Shown here piece by piece: positions 43,652-53,099 of a stretch of 64,000 bases of DNA (its first letter is position 1; each line of letters begins with the position of its first letter). The notes beneath the pieces are model-generated. The model searched no databases. It was not told the DNA's origin and worked only from the letters and a program-made list of their open reading frames with translations. The position numbers and the translations under genes are program-made. Source of the stretch: JANQUM01 sp047630355 (GTDB lineage: Bacteria; Bacteroidota; Bacteroidia; Cytophagales; Spirosomataceae); contig JBLHXN010000006.1 in the NCBI GenBank assembly GCA_047630355.1, positions 7,191 to 71,190 on the forward strand. Direction: 5' to 3'.

Positions 43652-44620
43652 GTGAAATATACAGATGTAACTGACTTGTTGACGCAACATAAAATCATTT
43701 CTGATGAGCAATCCAACGCTATTCATGCGGCAGAGGAAACGCAACCATTCAGCATTCATTGGGAATTAAAAGCGGTGCTTTACCTCGGTATTACATTGCT
43801 GAGTTCGGGTTTGGGAGTGGTGATTTATGAAAACATAGATTCCATTGGTCATACGGTTTTGATTACACTGCTTTCTTTGGTTTGCCTAGCTTGTTTTTTC
43901 TTCGCTTTTAAATACCGCAAGCCATTTACGTGGGGAGAAAACCTCAAAACTACCAATTTGGATGACTTTGCTTTGCTTAGCGGCTGTCTAGCGTTTTTAA
44001 TATTGGAGAGTTATCTGCAATACCAATACGACCTCTTTGGAACTCGTTATGGACTCGCGGCTTTGATTCCCGCAGTTCTCTTTTTTGGCTTAGCGTACAT
44101 TTTTGATCACCGCGGAGTTTTGTCAATGGCGATTACGGCGTTGGCTTCCAGTATCGGAATTAGTATTATTCCGGTGAAGATGTGGGAAACCTTTGATTTT
44201 GAAAGCCGCCACTTAATTGTAAACGCTTTGATTTTGGGAATTTCACTCACATTAACGGGTTGGTTTTCTGAATACAAAAACAAAAAAAAGCATTTCCTTT
44301 TCACTTACTTAGTTTTTGGCGGAAATATGGCATTCGTTGCGGCGTTGGCGGGATTATTTACGTTGAACTTTAAGCTTATTTACTTTCTCATAACCGCCAT
44401 ACTTGCCCTAGTTTTCGTTGTTTACGCCCGCAAAAAACAATCTTACATGTGTTTACTGATGGCAGTCATTTACGGATATATTGCCGCTACTTATTTGATA
44501 TTCAAGTACGTATTTAAAGAAGTCAATGGTAATTTTGAAAGTATTTACTTTATGCTTTCAGCCGGATTAATAATTATTTTACTATTGAGAATTAAAGCAA
44601 TCGTCGGACAGGAAGTATGA
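43652..44620 (+). CDS. DUF2157-type multispanning membrane protein, first of a pair
   Basis: 322 residues from a GTG start at 43652 (MKYTDVTDLLTQHKIISDEQ), supported by the promoter just upstream. A soluble N-terminal 45 residues (QPFSIHWELKAVLYLGITLL opens the membrane part) is followed by about eight hydrophobic helices. This matches the DUF2157 layout; the function of the family is unknown. It overlaps the next gene by four bases (ATGA), so the two proteins are coupled and probably interact. Confidence 0.65.
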   Translation: MKYTDVTDLLTQHKIISDEQSNAIHAAEETQPFSIHWELKAVLYLGITLLSSGLGVVIYENIDSIGHTVLITLLSLVCLACFFFAFKYRKPFTWGENLKTTNLDDFALLSGCLAFLILESYLQYQYDLFGTRYGLAALIPAVLFFGLAYIFDHRGVLSMAITALASSIGISIIPVKMWETFDFESRHLIVNALILGISLTLTGWFSEYKNKKKHFLFTYLVFGGNMAFVAALAGLFTLNFKLIYFLITAILALVFVVYARKKQSYMCLLMAVIYGYIAATYLIFKYVFKEVNGNFESIYFMLSAGLIIILLLRIKAIVGQEV

Positions 44621-45771
44621 TAAAAGCCTACAACGAAACGGGGGTAGCTAACCTCGATAAGCAATCTGTTTTAACCGAATGGAGAGATAATAAAATGCTG
44701 ACCAACGAGCAGCTAAACGAAGCGACAAAACTGTTTCCCGTTCCGTTCTATCAACCCAATATATTCATCAAAATTGGGTTATTTATCTTTACCATCGTAG
44801 TGATATTAGCGGGTTTTGGGTTCTTATCTATTTTTGTATTTGACAATTTCATAAGCGATACCAAAGTATATTCTTACTTTTGTTTAGGGTACGGTATTAC
44901 GTTGTTTTTTCTGGCGGAATTATTCATCAAGAAGAACAAATTATACCGCTCGGGCACAGATAATGCATTACTTTACGCCACCTTTGCATTTCTGCTCGCT
45001 TTTTTTCTATCAATAACTGAATTCGACTGGCAAGCTTGGACTTATTGCCTCGTTTTATCCGTTGCGTTACTTCCCGTCATTGCTCGGTACGGCGACCCTT
45101 TATTAAGCATTTTTGCGTACGTCAATTTTATTGTCGCTTGTTTTTTATTGACCACAAAAACTGAACTCGGAAAAGCCATTGTTCCATTTGTAATAATGGC
45201 AGTTTCGGCGTTGGTGTATTACCTCGCCAATCAATGGAGGAACAGAAAAAATACCTCCTATTACACTGATTGTCAAGAAGTTATATCAACTTTTGCGTTA
45301 CTCACACTTTATCTGGGCGGAAACTACGCAGTTGTGCGGGAAGGGAATGCTATTCTGTACGATTTACCCGAATCCAAACAGATTGATTTAGCTGCTTTAT
45401 TTTACATTTTCACCGCATTGGTTCCGGCACTTTTAATCGCTTACGGAATTATGAAACGTGAACGAAAAGCCGTAATTATCGGATTAGTTACTACGACGAT
45501 TTCTGTGATCACGTTCCTGCATTATTTCTCTACCTGGCCGGGCGAGTTCGAATCAACCGCTATCGGAGCGGCAACAGTAATTACCGCCGTTTTAATAATT
45601 AGATACTTGAAAACCTCCCGATCCGGCATTACAAGCAAACCGGATAATTCACAGAATCCGCGAAACCTCGAAGCGTTATTAATTAGTCAGATTGTTCCCG
45701 AAAACTCCGGGCAAGCTGATAATATTTCTGGTGGTGACTTTGGCGGTGGCGGAGCGGGTTCAGCGTATTGA
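44617..45771 (+). CDS. Multispanning membrane protein, second of the DUF2157-like pair
   Basis: 384 residues. The N-terminal segment (LTNEQLNEATKLFPVPFYQP) resembles that of the preceding protein, followed by about nine helices and a soluble tail ending SGGDFGGGGAGSAY. The Gly-rich C-terminus resembles the tails of TPM-domain envelope proteins. Overlap with the upstream gene means coupled translation. Function unknown. Confidence 0.6.
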   Translation: MIKAYNETGVANLDKQSVLTEWRDNKMLTNEQLNEATKLFPVPFYQPNIFIKIGLFIFTIVVILAGFGFLSIFVFDNFISDTKVYSYFCLGYGITLFFLAELFIKKNKLYRSGTDNALLYATFAFLLAFFLSITEFDWQAWTYCLVLSVALLPVIARYGDPLLSIFAYVNFIVACFLLTTKTELGKAIVPFVIMAVSALVYYLANQWRNRKNTSYYTDCQEVISTFALLTLYLGGNYAVVREGNAILYDLPESKQIDLAALFYIFTALVPALLIAYGIMKRERKAVIIGLVTTTISVITFLHYFSTWPGEFESTAIGAATVITAVLIIRYLKTSRSGITSKPDNSQNPRNLEALLISQIVPENSGQADNISGGDFGGGGAGSAY

Positions 45772-45807
45772 ATGATTGGCTTGTCAGGGCAGTCATCAAA
45801 ATTTCTT

Positions 45808-45815
45808 TAGATTTG
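45808..45815 (+). promoter_or_regulatory. -7 element TAGATTTG before the ion channel gene
   Basis: TAGATTTG fits TAnnTTTG and ends only 4 bp before the ATG at 45820, so the message would be leaderless or nearly so. A TTG lies at 45781, 24 bp upstream, slightly more than the usual spacing. Confidence 0.5.
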
Positions 45816-45819
45816 TAAA

Positions 45820-46680
45820 ATGAGCGAGCAAAAAAAGGCTTTTGCAAAAAGTGAAGAAGATAATGTCCCTACTTCAGGATGGCGGTATCAGCTACACGAA
45901 ATAATTTACGAAGCCGACACCAAGGCGGGAAAGTTGTTTGACGTTATTTTACTGTGGCTAATCCTTCTCAGCATTGCACTGGTGATGCTGGAGAGTGTCG
46001 TGGAATACAACGTAAAATACGGCTATATTTACAACGCTCTTGAATGGGTAATCACCGGGCTTTTTGTAGTTGAATATATATTGAGAATTATCTGCGTCAA
46101 AAGACCATTTGAATACATTTTTAGCTTTTTCGGAGTAATTGACTTTCTATCCGCTATCCCCAAATTCTTATCCATATTTTTTGTGGGAACTCAGGTTTTG
46201 GTGGCGTTGCGGTCGCTCCGGTTGTTGCGGGTTTTTCGCATTCTCAAACTCGCCCGGTATATGGGAGAGTCTCAGAAACTCACCGCTTCTTTACGGGCAA
46301 GTCGCACCAGAATTTCCGTTTTTCTGTTCGCAATCCTCATTATCTGCGTTATTCTGGGAACAGTCATGTATTTAATAGAAGGAAGCGAAAACGGCTTTAC
46401 GAGCATTCCGCAAAGCGTTTATTGGGCAATTGTTACACTTACGACCGTGGGCTACGGCGACATAGCTCCCCACACCACAATCGGGCAGTTTATTGCCAGT
46501 ATCATTATGATTTTAGGTTACGCCATTATCGCAATTCCGACCGGAATTATCACTTCAGAAATGAGCAAAGATGGTAATCAGGGTAATGCTAAAATAAGTA
46601 CGCAATCTTGCCCGCACTGCACCGCTGAGAAGCATCGACATAACGCCCGTTTTTGTTATCGCTGCGGAGAGAGATTATAA
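45820..46680 (+). CDS. Voltage-gated-like potassium channel with C-terminal zinc ribbon
   Basis: 286 residues. Six membrane helices include a voltage-sensor-like fourth helix with regularly spaced Arg/Lys (LRSLRLLRVFRILKLARYM) and the K+ selectivity filter TVGYGD in YWAIVTLTTVGYGDIAPHTT. The cytoplasmic tail carries CPHC...CYRCGERL, a probable zinc ribbon. Similar single-subunit channels are common in bacteria, and the metal-binding tail may tune gating (inference). Convergent with the cytochrome gene, with a 12-bp gap. Confidence 0.85.
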   Translation: MSEQKKAFAKSEEDNVPTSGWRYQLHEIIYEADTKAGKLFDVILLWLILLSIALVMLESVVEYNVKYGYIYNALEWVITGLFVVEYILRIICVKRPFEYIFSFFGVIDFLSAIPKFLSIFFVGTQVLVALRSLRLLRVFRILKLARYMGESQKLTASLRASRTRISVFLFAILIICVILGTVMYLIEGSENGFTSIPQSVYWAIVTLTTVGYGDIAPHTTIGQFIASIIMILGYAIIAIPTGIITSEMSKDGNQGNAKISTQSCPHCTAEKHRHNARFCYRCGERL

Positions 46681-46692
46681 AGTCTTAACAAA

Positions 46693-47904
46693 TCATTTTA
46701 CTTCAAACTCGTATTTCTCTTTAAAAATTGAAATAAAGAGGGGATAAGAATCATCGAGACCGTTATATTTCGCAGTTTCTTCATCCATGCGGTGTTTGGT
46801 CACTTCCACTTCCAGTTTATACTTCCCTTTTTCTTTGGGTAAATGGGCGAATTTGAACTTGCGGACTTCGTCGGGGTAAAGATTGTTATCGCTCAGCTTT
46901 TTTGCGGTTGGGTACCACTGCCATTTTTCACCAATGCGACCCGTATCTTCCGCGATGAGTTTATTTTTAGCATCTTTCAATTTAAAATTAATCAATACGA
47001 AACGTTCAGGGTCGCCGGAAGGCATTCGGTGTCCAGCGTACTCATTTTTCAATGCAATTTCGTATTCTAAAGAGTCCGTAAATTTCACTAATTGTTTGGG
47101 CAGCTCAGGATAAAAAGCCAAACCGTTCATTACTTTCGTTTTCGCTCCTTTTTCTTTCGGAATCCCTGAACCCGCAAACCAATGGCGATGCCCTTCCCGT
47201 TCGGGATAACCCGCTACCAACGAGCGTTTTACTTCGGGCATATGACAATTTACGCAATTCTTTTTCCCGAAATATGGCCCTGCTTTCCACTCGTCGCCCG
47301 TTTCAAAAGTACAGGCTAATGTTGGTGTTACAACAGCATTAGCATTGTGGCACGAAATGCACAGAGTTTCAGACAAATGAATGGGGTCAACCTTAACGGG
47401 GTGCGGAGCTAAATCTGTCTCAAAAGCTCCAATAATTTGTCCATCCCGAACGTGGCAAGAGGCACAATTGATTCCTTCCATTTGAAGTTTTTTGTCAAAT
47501 TTCGGGTTCGTCTCCTTTACCGGACGATAAATATCACCATTCACTAATCCCGTCACAATAAATTCCTGTTGGTTTTGCAGCGGAATGTGGCAGTTGATGC
47601 ACAAAAACGGACTTGAATCTTTAGATAATTCGGCCTGAAACTGCTTATCCGTCCAAGCGTGAGAATGCGTAGAATATTGCCATTCTTTGTAATATTCAGT
47701 GTGACAAGTTCCGCAGTTTTCAGATTTCAAATCCACTAACCCCGCCGGAACTTCCTGATTCGGAATTGCCTTTTCCCAACTTTCGGTGAGTGGTTTTATG
47801 ACTTCTTTCTCGGCGAATGGATTGTTTGTAAATAGTACATAACCAACCGCCCCCGCGAAAACCGCGGCAGTAGCAATCAGGTAATACCTTATTTTACTTT
47901 TCAT
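46693..47904 (-). CDS. Multihaem cytochrome c (five CxxCH), cytochrome c554-like
   Basis: About 403 residues from Met 47904 (MKSKIRYYLIATAAVFAGAV), chosen because the leader or anchor helix starts there; the frame from 47994 adds 30 residues across the palindrome at 47955. Five haem sites are seen: CGTCH, CINCH, CASCH, CISCH and CVNCH. The C-terminal 130 residues have no haem motif (GHRMPSGDPERFVLINFKLK) and resemble the beta domain of cytochrome c554-like proteins. It is periplasmic, anchored or released, with an electron-transfer role; the partner is unknown. Haem loading would use the ccm system at 56-58 kb. Confidence 0.8.
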   Translation of the reverse strand: MKSKIRYYLIATAAVFAGAVGYVLFTNNPFAEKEVIKPLTESWEKAIPNQEVPAGLVDLKSENCGTCHTEYYKEWQYSTHSHAWTDKQFQAELSKDSSPFLCINCHIPLQNQQEFIVTGLVNGDIYRPVKETNPKFDKKLQMEGINCASCHVRDGQIIGAFETDLAPHPVKVDPIHLSETLCISCHNANAVVTPTLACTFETGDEWKAGPYFGKKNCVNCHMPEVKRSLVAGYPEREGHRHWFAGSGIPKEKGAKTKVMNGLAFYPELPKQLVKFTDSLEYEIALKNEYAGHRMPSGDPERFVLINFKLKDAKNKLIAEDTGRIGEKWQWYPTAKKLSDNNLYPDEVRKFKFAHLPKEKGKYKLEVEVTKHRMDEETAKYNGLDDSYPLFISIFKEKYEFEVK

Positions 47905-47954
47905 ATAAGTACTATAACCCGCTCTAATACAACGTTTGTTCGTTGCTGATGTGT

Positions 47955-48014
47955 GATTTTGAACATAAACCCTGTCGAGACCTGCGACCGTCAACAGGGT
48001 TTATGTTCAAAATC
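47955..48014. repeat. 21-bp perfect inverted repeat, dispersed palindrome type
   Basis: GATTTTGAACATAAACCCTG plus T (47955-47975) is exactly complementary to 47994-48014, with an 18-nt loop. The last bases overlap the stop codon of the aldo/keto reductase. No T run follows, so it is more a mobile palindrome than a terminator. A related sequence lies at 49049-49073, on the other side of the same gene. Confidence 0.75.
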
Positions 48015-48984
48015 ACTGACTCCATTCCGTAGGCTGACGATCCCAACGGTGTTCACGAAGTTTTTCGAGTAAACCGTTTGATAGGCCTTTTCCGTCGCTG
48101 ATTGCAATATTTGACTTTACGTGCGGCAGACTTCGCATTCCAGGAATGATTGTTCCGACATCAGGGTTTGACAAAATAAACCGCAACGCCATTTCCGGCA
48201 TGTTCATACCTTCAGGGATAAGCGGTTTCAGAGCGTCTGCGTGTTCAACGCTCGAGTGTAGGTTTTCGGGAACGAAGTACGTAGAACGCCAGTCCTCTTT
48301 TGGGAAAGTTGTTTCTTTGGTAAATGTTCCGGTCAGGGTTCCTTCGTCAAAAGGTACGCGGGCAATGATTCCGACGTCGTGCTTATTGCAAAGCGAAAAT
48401 AACTGATCTTCGGGATTTTGATCGAAGAGATTGTAGATTACCTGCACCGCCGAAATTAGGTCAGTTTTGATGGTTTCGAGTGAATTATTCGGTTCCCAAC
48501 GATTTACTGAAATGCCCCAGTGCTTCACTTTGCCTTCTTTCGTTAGCTTTTGAATAGCTTCTTTCCATTCGTCTTTATCCGCCCAAGCATCTTCCCACAC
48601 GTGAAATTGCATTAAATCTATGCAGTCTAAATTCAGGTTTTTAAGGCTCTTCTCGGTGTATTCCACAATGTGGCTCGCCGGAAATGCCTCTTCAATTTTG
48701 AATTGCGGTTGTGATGGCCACGTAAAGTTTTTCGGCGGAATTTTGGTAGCAGCGTAAAGTTTTTTTTCAGGAAATCGCTTAATTAGTTTTCCCAGAATCT
48801 GCTCAGAAAGGCCTTCGGCGTAACCCCAAGCGGTATCGAAGAAGTTATCTCCGAGTTCGACCGCCATGTCAAGCGATTTATTTACTTCCGCAATATCAGA
48901 ACCCGTCCATCCAGCGAGTCCCCACATTCCGTAGCCAATTTCTGACACTTGCCAGTCTGTTTTTCCAAATCTTCTGTATTTCAT
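48013..48984 (-). CDS. Aldo/keto reductase
   Basis: 323 residues, TIM-barrel layout: KTDWQVSEIGYGMWGLAGWT, then FFDTAWGYAEGLSEQILGKL (Asp and Tyr of the catalytic set), AATKIPPKNF (Lys), IDLMQFHVWEDAW (His), and the NADPH site near the C-terminus (LSNPDVGTIIPGMRSLPHVK). It reduces a carbonyl substrate with NADPH; the substrate is unknown. Single gene bracketed by two related repeat sequences. Confidence 0.85.
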   Translation of the reverse strand: MKYRRFGKTDWQVSEIGYGMWGLAGWTGSDIAEVNKSLDMAVELGDNFFDTAWGYAEGLSEQILGKLIKRFPEKKLYAATKIPPKNFTWPSQPQFKIEEAFPASHIVEYTEKSLKNLNLDCIDLMQFHVWEDAWADKDEWKEAIQKLTKEGKVKHWGISVNRWEPNNSLETIKTDLISAVQVIYNLFDQNPEDQLFSLCNKHDVGIIARVPFDEGTLTGTFTKETTFPKEDWRSTYFVPENLHSSVEHADALKPLIPEGMNMPEMALRFILSNPDVGTIIPGMRSLPHVKSNIAISDGKGLSNGLLEKLREHRWDRQPTEWSQ

Positions 48985-49080
48985 ATTTTTAGGGGTTAGG
49001 TTTAGAGAAAATAGTAGTTCATTAATTTGACAAAGTAATTACCGAAGGCTGCAACCGCCAACAAAGTTCATATACCTATA

Positions 49081-49743
49081 TCAAACCCGCTTTTTATCTG
49101 CCCAATAAGCAACTCCGGCTAAGATAAAATACGAAGCCAATGCCGAAGTAGTCAACGCATTAATGTCGTCATTTTTGGGTAAAACGTAGAGGTTTAAGTA
49201 ATTCACAAGCAACATAAAAACTACAAAACCAGTTGCAGCGAAATTCCCGATTTTAGAAACGGCAATTGTGTTCTTTAGATAATAGATTAGTCCCGCAATC
49301 AGAAGAACTGCTTCAACGCCATACGTCAATTCCTTACTTTCCCACAAACCGAAACCGAGTTTTGGTTCACCGCTTACTAAAGGCAGGTCAGGCGTGTGAA
49401 CAATTAAATCAGCGAACCAATGTGACAGAACGCCTAATGCCATTATCCAAGCGATTGCTTTACGGTTTGCCTTACCTTTCGCAACAACAATGTAATAAAC
49501 TGCGTAAAAAATCACCGCCCAAACCACCGAACCCAGCAACCCGTGCGTGAACGGATAAAAGTACATATCAAAATTATTGACGGCGGTAAAGCCTTCCACA
49601 AGTCTCATTTTCTCAATTCCGAGTAAAACGAACGGAAAGAACAAAATGTCAACAAATTGGGTAGCAATGAAAAGCATTCCGAGTGAACTGTCTTTTACTT
49701 TTCCTTTCAACGCAAAAGCGACTGCGTAATGTCCTACAAACAT
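49081..49743 (-). CDS. Multispanning membrane protein of unknown function (metal-dependent-hydrolase-like layout)
   Basis: 220 residues with about six helices. MFVGHYAVAFALKGK at the N-terminus, FTHGLLGSVVWAVIFYAV and GVLSHWFADLIVHTPDLP place His and Asp in the pattern seen in DUF457/YdjM-type inner-membrane putative metal-dependent hydrolases. No assignment beyond that layout. Single gene. Confidence 0.55.
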   Translation of the reverse strand: MFVGHYAVAFALKGKVKDSSLGMLFIATQFVDILFFPFVLLGIEKMRLVEGFTAVNNFDMYFYPFTHGLLGSVVWAVIFYAVYYIVVAKGKANRKAIAWIMALGVLSHWFADLIVHTPDLPLVSGEPKLGFGLWESKELTYGVEAVLLIAGLIYYLKNTIAVSKIGNFAATGFVVFMLLVNYLNLYVLPKNDDINALTTSALASYFILAGVAYWADKKRV

Positions 49744-49827
49744 AGTTTTGAGGGTTAGTAAGTTCTCTCAAGTTGAAATCGATAATATTCGCACAGTTGA
49801 ATCTCATTTCTCCAAAAATGAGAAAGA

Positions 49828-50700
49828 TTATTCAAACAGCCCGCTACTCAAGTATCTATCTCCTCTATCACAAACGATAAAAACGATGACGCCGCTTTCG
49901 AGTTCCTGAGCGAGTTTAATGGCGACCGTTGCCGCACCACCGCTGCTCATTCCTGAGAAAATAGCTTCTTCGTTGGCAAGTTTCCGAGCCATTATTCTTG
50001 CTTCTTCCGTAGAAACGTCGAAAATACGGTCAACTCGTGACGGGTCAAATATTTTCGGTAAGTATTCTTTCGGCCAACGTCTTATCCCAGGTATTGAAGA
50101 ACCATCAGTTGGTTGACAACCAATTATTTGCACGTCAGGATTTTGTTCTTTTAAGTACATCGAAGTTCCCATAATCGTCCCCGTTGTTCCCATTGAACTC
50201 ACAAAATGGGTTACTTGCTGATCGGTATCTTCCCAGATTTCCGGTCCCGTAGATTTATAATGAGCGAGGTAATTATCTGCATTCGCAAATTGGTCTAGCT
50301 TATGATATTCGGTTTTTTCTGATTGTTCGTCCGCATAATCCCGGCACGCTTCGATACCGTCGAGTAATATCACTTTCGCCCCGAATGCCTGCATGGTCTG
50401 TAGCCGCTCTTTCGTAGAATTTTCGGGCATGACGAGTTCGATCGGAATACCGTAAAGTCGTGCGATCATCGCTAACGCAATGCCCGTATTGCCGCTTGTG
50501 GCTTCAATCAACGTAATATCTTTTGAGATTTCGCCTCGCTCAAGGGCACCCTTTATCATACTTAACGCCGCCCGGTCTTTTACGCTACCGCCGGGGTTAT
50601 GTCCCTCCAGTTTTCCGTAAATTTTAACGTTTGGGTTGGGATTGAGCTTTGTGAGTTCTACGAGTGGCGTATTGCCGACTAAATCGAGTATTGAAGCCAT
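49828..50700 (-). CDS. cysM: Cysteine synthase B
   Basis: 290 residues, PLP fold type II. GGSVKDRAALSM holds the PLP Lys, EATSGNTGIALAMIARL is the substrate loop, and VSSMGTTGTIMGTSMYL is the phosphate-binding loop. RWPKEYLPKIFDPSRVDRIF and the short length (about 290 rather than 310-320) favour CysM over CysK. It makes cysteine from O-acetylserine and sulfide, or S-sulfocysteine from thiosulfate, which would fit thiosulfate uptake by the YeeE/YedE pair (inference). Confidence 0.9.
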   Translation of the reverse strand: MASILDLVGNTPLVELTKLNPNPNVKIYGKLEGHNPGGSVKDRAALSMIKGALERGEISKDITLIEATSGNTGIALAMIARLYGIPIELVMPENSTKERLQTMQAFGAKVILLDGIEACRDYADEQSEKTEYHKLDQFANADNYLAHYKSTGPEIWEDTDQQVTHFVSSMGTTGTIMGTSMYLKEQNPDVQIIGCQPTDGSSIPGIRRWPKEYLPKIFDPSRVDRIFDVSTEEARIMARKLANEEAIFSGMSSGGAATVAIKLAQELESGVIVFIVCDRGDRYLSSGLFE

Positions 50701-50867
50701 TATGTGAAGTTTCTGATTAAAATACCAAATGTAAAATAATCACTCGCCAATGTCCAATTTTAACATTGAATACTTTGAAAAAAGTGGCAGGCCGCTGTCT
50801 AATTTTGCAACCATTAACATGAAAGTTGATAACGGTAAGTTGTGAGAATATTTTTTACGATATTTTA

Positions 50868-50946
50868 ACCGCGAAGACGGAAAGTCGCGAAGTTGAATAT
50901 ATTTTTCTTTGCCCCGATGGAATCGGGGCCTTAGTGTCTTTGCGGT
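50868..50946. repeat. Dispersed imperfect palindrome in the cysM-feoB gap
   Basis: ACCGCGAAGACGGAAAG at the left and, in reverse complement, ACCGCAAAGACACTAAG at the right (13 of 17 identical). The centre holds a hairpin GCCCCGAT/ATCGGGGC at 50911-50929. The CCGC(G/A)AAGAC type is a known dispersed intergenic repeat in Bacteroidota (from memory). The rest of the 314-bp gap (50701-51014) shows nothing else. Confidence 0.6.
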
Positions 50947-51014
50947 GAATGAAAATGGACGAACAGGTTATCCCCGTTAGTATTGAATAATTAACTCCTG
51001 CTACTCTACTTAAA

Positions 51015-53099
51015 TCAACTCAACAGCTGAAAAACTCCCCACGCCGAGACGTAGGCGAGAGCGGTCATGTAAACAAATTGAATAATCGGCCATTTCCAGC
51101 TTTTCGTTTCCCGGTAAACAACCGCTAACGTGCTCATGCACATCATCGCAAAAACGTAAAAAACGAGTAAAGACATGGAAGTGGCTACCGTGAATACGGG
51201 TTCACCGTTTGGTTTTCGCTCATTTCGCAGGCGAGCCTTTATTGTCTTGTCTCCGGCTTCTGCTCCGATACTATAAATGGTAGAAATTGTTCCGACAAAA
51301 ACTTCTCGTGCCGCAAAAGAAGCGATTAACGCGATACCGATTTTCCAATCGTAACCCAACGGTGCAATAGCAGGTTCGATTACTTTCCCAAACATTCCAG
51401 CGTACGAATTTTGCAGTCTTGCAGCGGCAATTTTGTTTTCTAACTTGTCTTCGGGCAGGTCAACGTTTTCAGCGATTACCTGCTCTTCAGCTTTTTGCAG
51501 CGAATCACCAGGACCGTAAGAAGCCAACACCCACAAGATAATGGAAATTGCCACGATTATCTTTCCCGCATCCCAAACAAACGCCATTACTTTTTCATAA
51601 ATAGTAAACAGTACCGACCGCCAGCGAGGCATTTGGTACGTTGGCAGTTCCATTACGAACATACTTCGGTGCGACGATTTCATTAATAAACTCATCACCC
51701 AACTGGACAATAATGCAAAAATAAAACCGATTAAATAAAGCCCCATTAAAGCAAAACCTTGCGTAGTAAAAAATCCTAAAACGGGCTTATTTGGAACTAC
51801 TAAGGCAATCAATATCGTGTAAATGGGCAAACGAGCGGCACAACTCATCAGCGGCGTAACCATAATAGTTATCAAGCGTTCTTTCCAACCTCCAATAGTT
51901 CGGGCCGCCATAATTGCGGGAATTGCACAGCCTATTCCCGAAATCAACGGAACTACGCTTCTACCGCTCAGACCAAATCCACGAATTAACTTATCCATCA
52001 ATACGACAACCCGTGCCATATAACCCGACTCTTCAAGAATAGAAATGAACGCGAAGAGAAAAGCGATTTGTGGAATAAAAATTACCACGCCACTAATTCC
52101 CGCTAAGAGTCCGTCGGTAAGTAAATTGGTCAATTGAGACTCAGGAAGGCGTTCTTTGAGCCATTCAATCATCGCCCCGAATGAACTGTCAATAAAATCC
52201 ATCGGATATTCAGCGAGCGTGAAAACCGCCTGAAACATCAGTAATAATACAGCGGTGAATATCAAGTATCCCCACTTTCGGTGAAGCAATATATCGTCCA
52301 GTTTTTGCGAAAATGTCTGCGGTGGAGCTGCTTCTTCGATTACCACTTCCTTGAGCGTTTCACCAATATCTGCGTAACGACTGATAACTTCATCGGACTG
52401 AAATTTCTTACTATTAAACCCGTTAAGCTTTTCCTTTAAATGCTGTATTTTCTCCGGTGAAAGGAACGTGAGCTTATCACTGTGAATAGCCTGTAGTAAC
52501 GCCACGTAGCGATTTGACATCGAAAATTCTTCACAAATATTATCCGCTAAAACTTCGGATTCTTCGGAAAAGAAAGAAGGATTTTGATGCGTCTTTTTGT
52601 GCTTTAATTGTTCGGCTACGGCGAGTTTAAGTCCGTCAATACCAATTCTTTCACGGGCATTTATCTCGACAACCGGAACACCCAATATCCGGGCTAACCT
52701 ACTACTATTTAACGTTATACGCTTATTCTGTGCTGTATCCAGTTGGTTTAAAGCAACGACGGTTGGGATGTTTAAATCACTTACCTGTTCAAATAGGAGA
52801 AGACTCCTTTTGAGATTCGATGCATCGGCAACGATGATTGCCAAATCAGGATAATCAATACTTTCAGGATTTGTAAAAACTTCGAGTACTACCCGTTCAT
52901 CTTCAGATTTCGGGTGAATACTATATGTGCCAGGGAAGTCTATTAAGGTGCAAACGGTATTATCGGACAATTTGAACTGCCCGCTCTTTTTATCGACCGT
53001 TACTCCCGGGAAATTACCTACTTTCTGTCGAAGGCCCGTAAGTTGATTAAAAAGCGAAGATTTTCCCGAGTTCGGATTTCCGATCAGTGCAATTTTCAT
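51015..53099 (-). CDS. feoB: Ferrous iron transport protein B
   Basis: 694 residues. The N-terminal G domain has GNPNSGKSSLFNQLTG (G1), VTVDKKSGQF (G2 region), LIDFPGTYSIHPKSEDE (G3) and ALNQLD (G4). The membrane domain has about eight helices with GYMARVVVLMDKLIRGFGLS, the VVPLISGIGCAIPAIMAART core and AASFAAREVFVGTISTIYSI. It imports Fe2+ driven by GTP. It overlaps feoA by four bases; the stop codon of feoA lies inside the feoB start. Confidence 0.95.
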   Translation of the reverse strand: MKIALIGNPNSGKSSLFNQLTGLRQKVGNFPGVTVDKKSGQFKLSDNTVCTLIDFPGTYSIHPKSEDERVVLEVFTNPESIDYPDLAIIVADASNLKRSLLLFEQVSDLNIPTVVALNQLDTAQNKRITLNSSRLARILGVPVVEINARERIGIDGLKLAVAEQLKHKKTHQNPSFFSEESEVLADNICEEFSMSNRYVALLQAIHSDKLTFLSPEKIQHLKEKLNGFNSKKFQSDEVISRYADIGETLKEVVIEEAAPPQTFSQKLDDILLHRKWGYLIFTAVLLLMFQAVFTLAEYPMDFIDSSFGAMIEWLKERLPESQLTNLLTDGLLAGISGVVIFIPQIAFLFAFISILEESGYMARVVVLMDKLIRGFGLSGRSVVPLISGIGCAIPAIMAARTIGGWKERLITIMVTPLMSCAARLPIYTILIALVVPNKPVLGFFTTQGFALMGLYLIGFIFALLSSWVMSLLMKSSHRSMFVMELPTYQMPRWRSVLFTIYEKVMAFVWDAGKIIVAISIILWVLASYGPGDSLQKAEEQVIAENVDLPEDKLENKIAAARLQNSYAGMFGKVIEPAIAPLGYDWKIGIALIASFAAREVFVGTISTIYSIGAEAGDKTIKARLRNERKPNGEPVFTVATSMSLLVFYVFAMMCMSTLAVVYRETKSWKWPIIQFVYMTALAYVSAWGVFQLLS

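Noticed and set aside
47955..48014. Transcription terminator for the aldo/keto reductase
   Set aside because: The stem is long and perfect but overlaps the stop codon and has an 18-nt loop and no U tract; a dispersed palindrome fits better.
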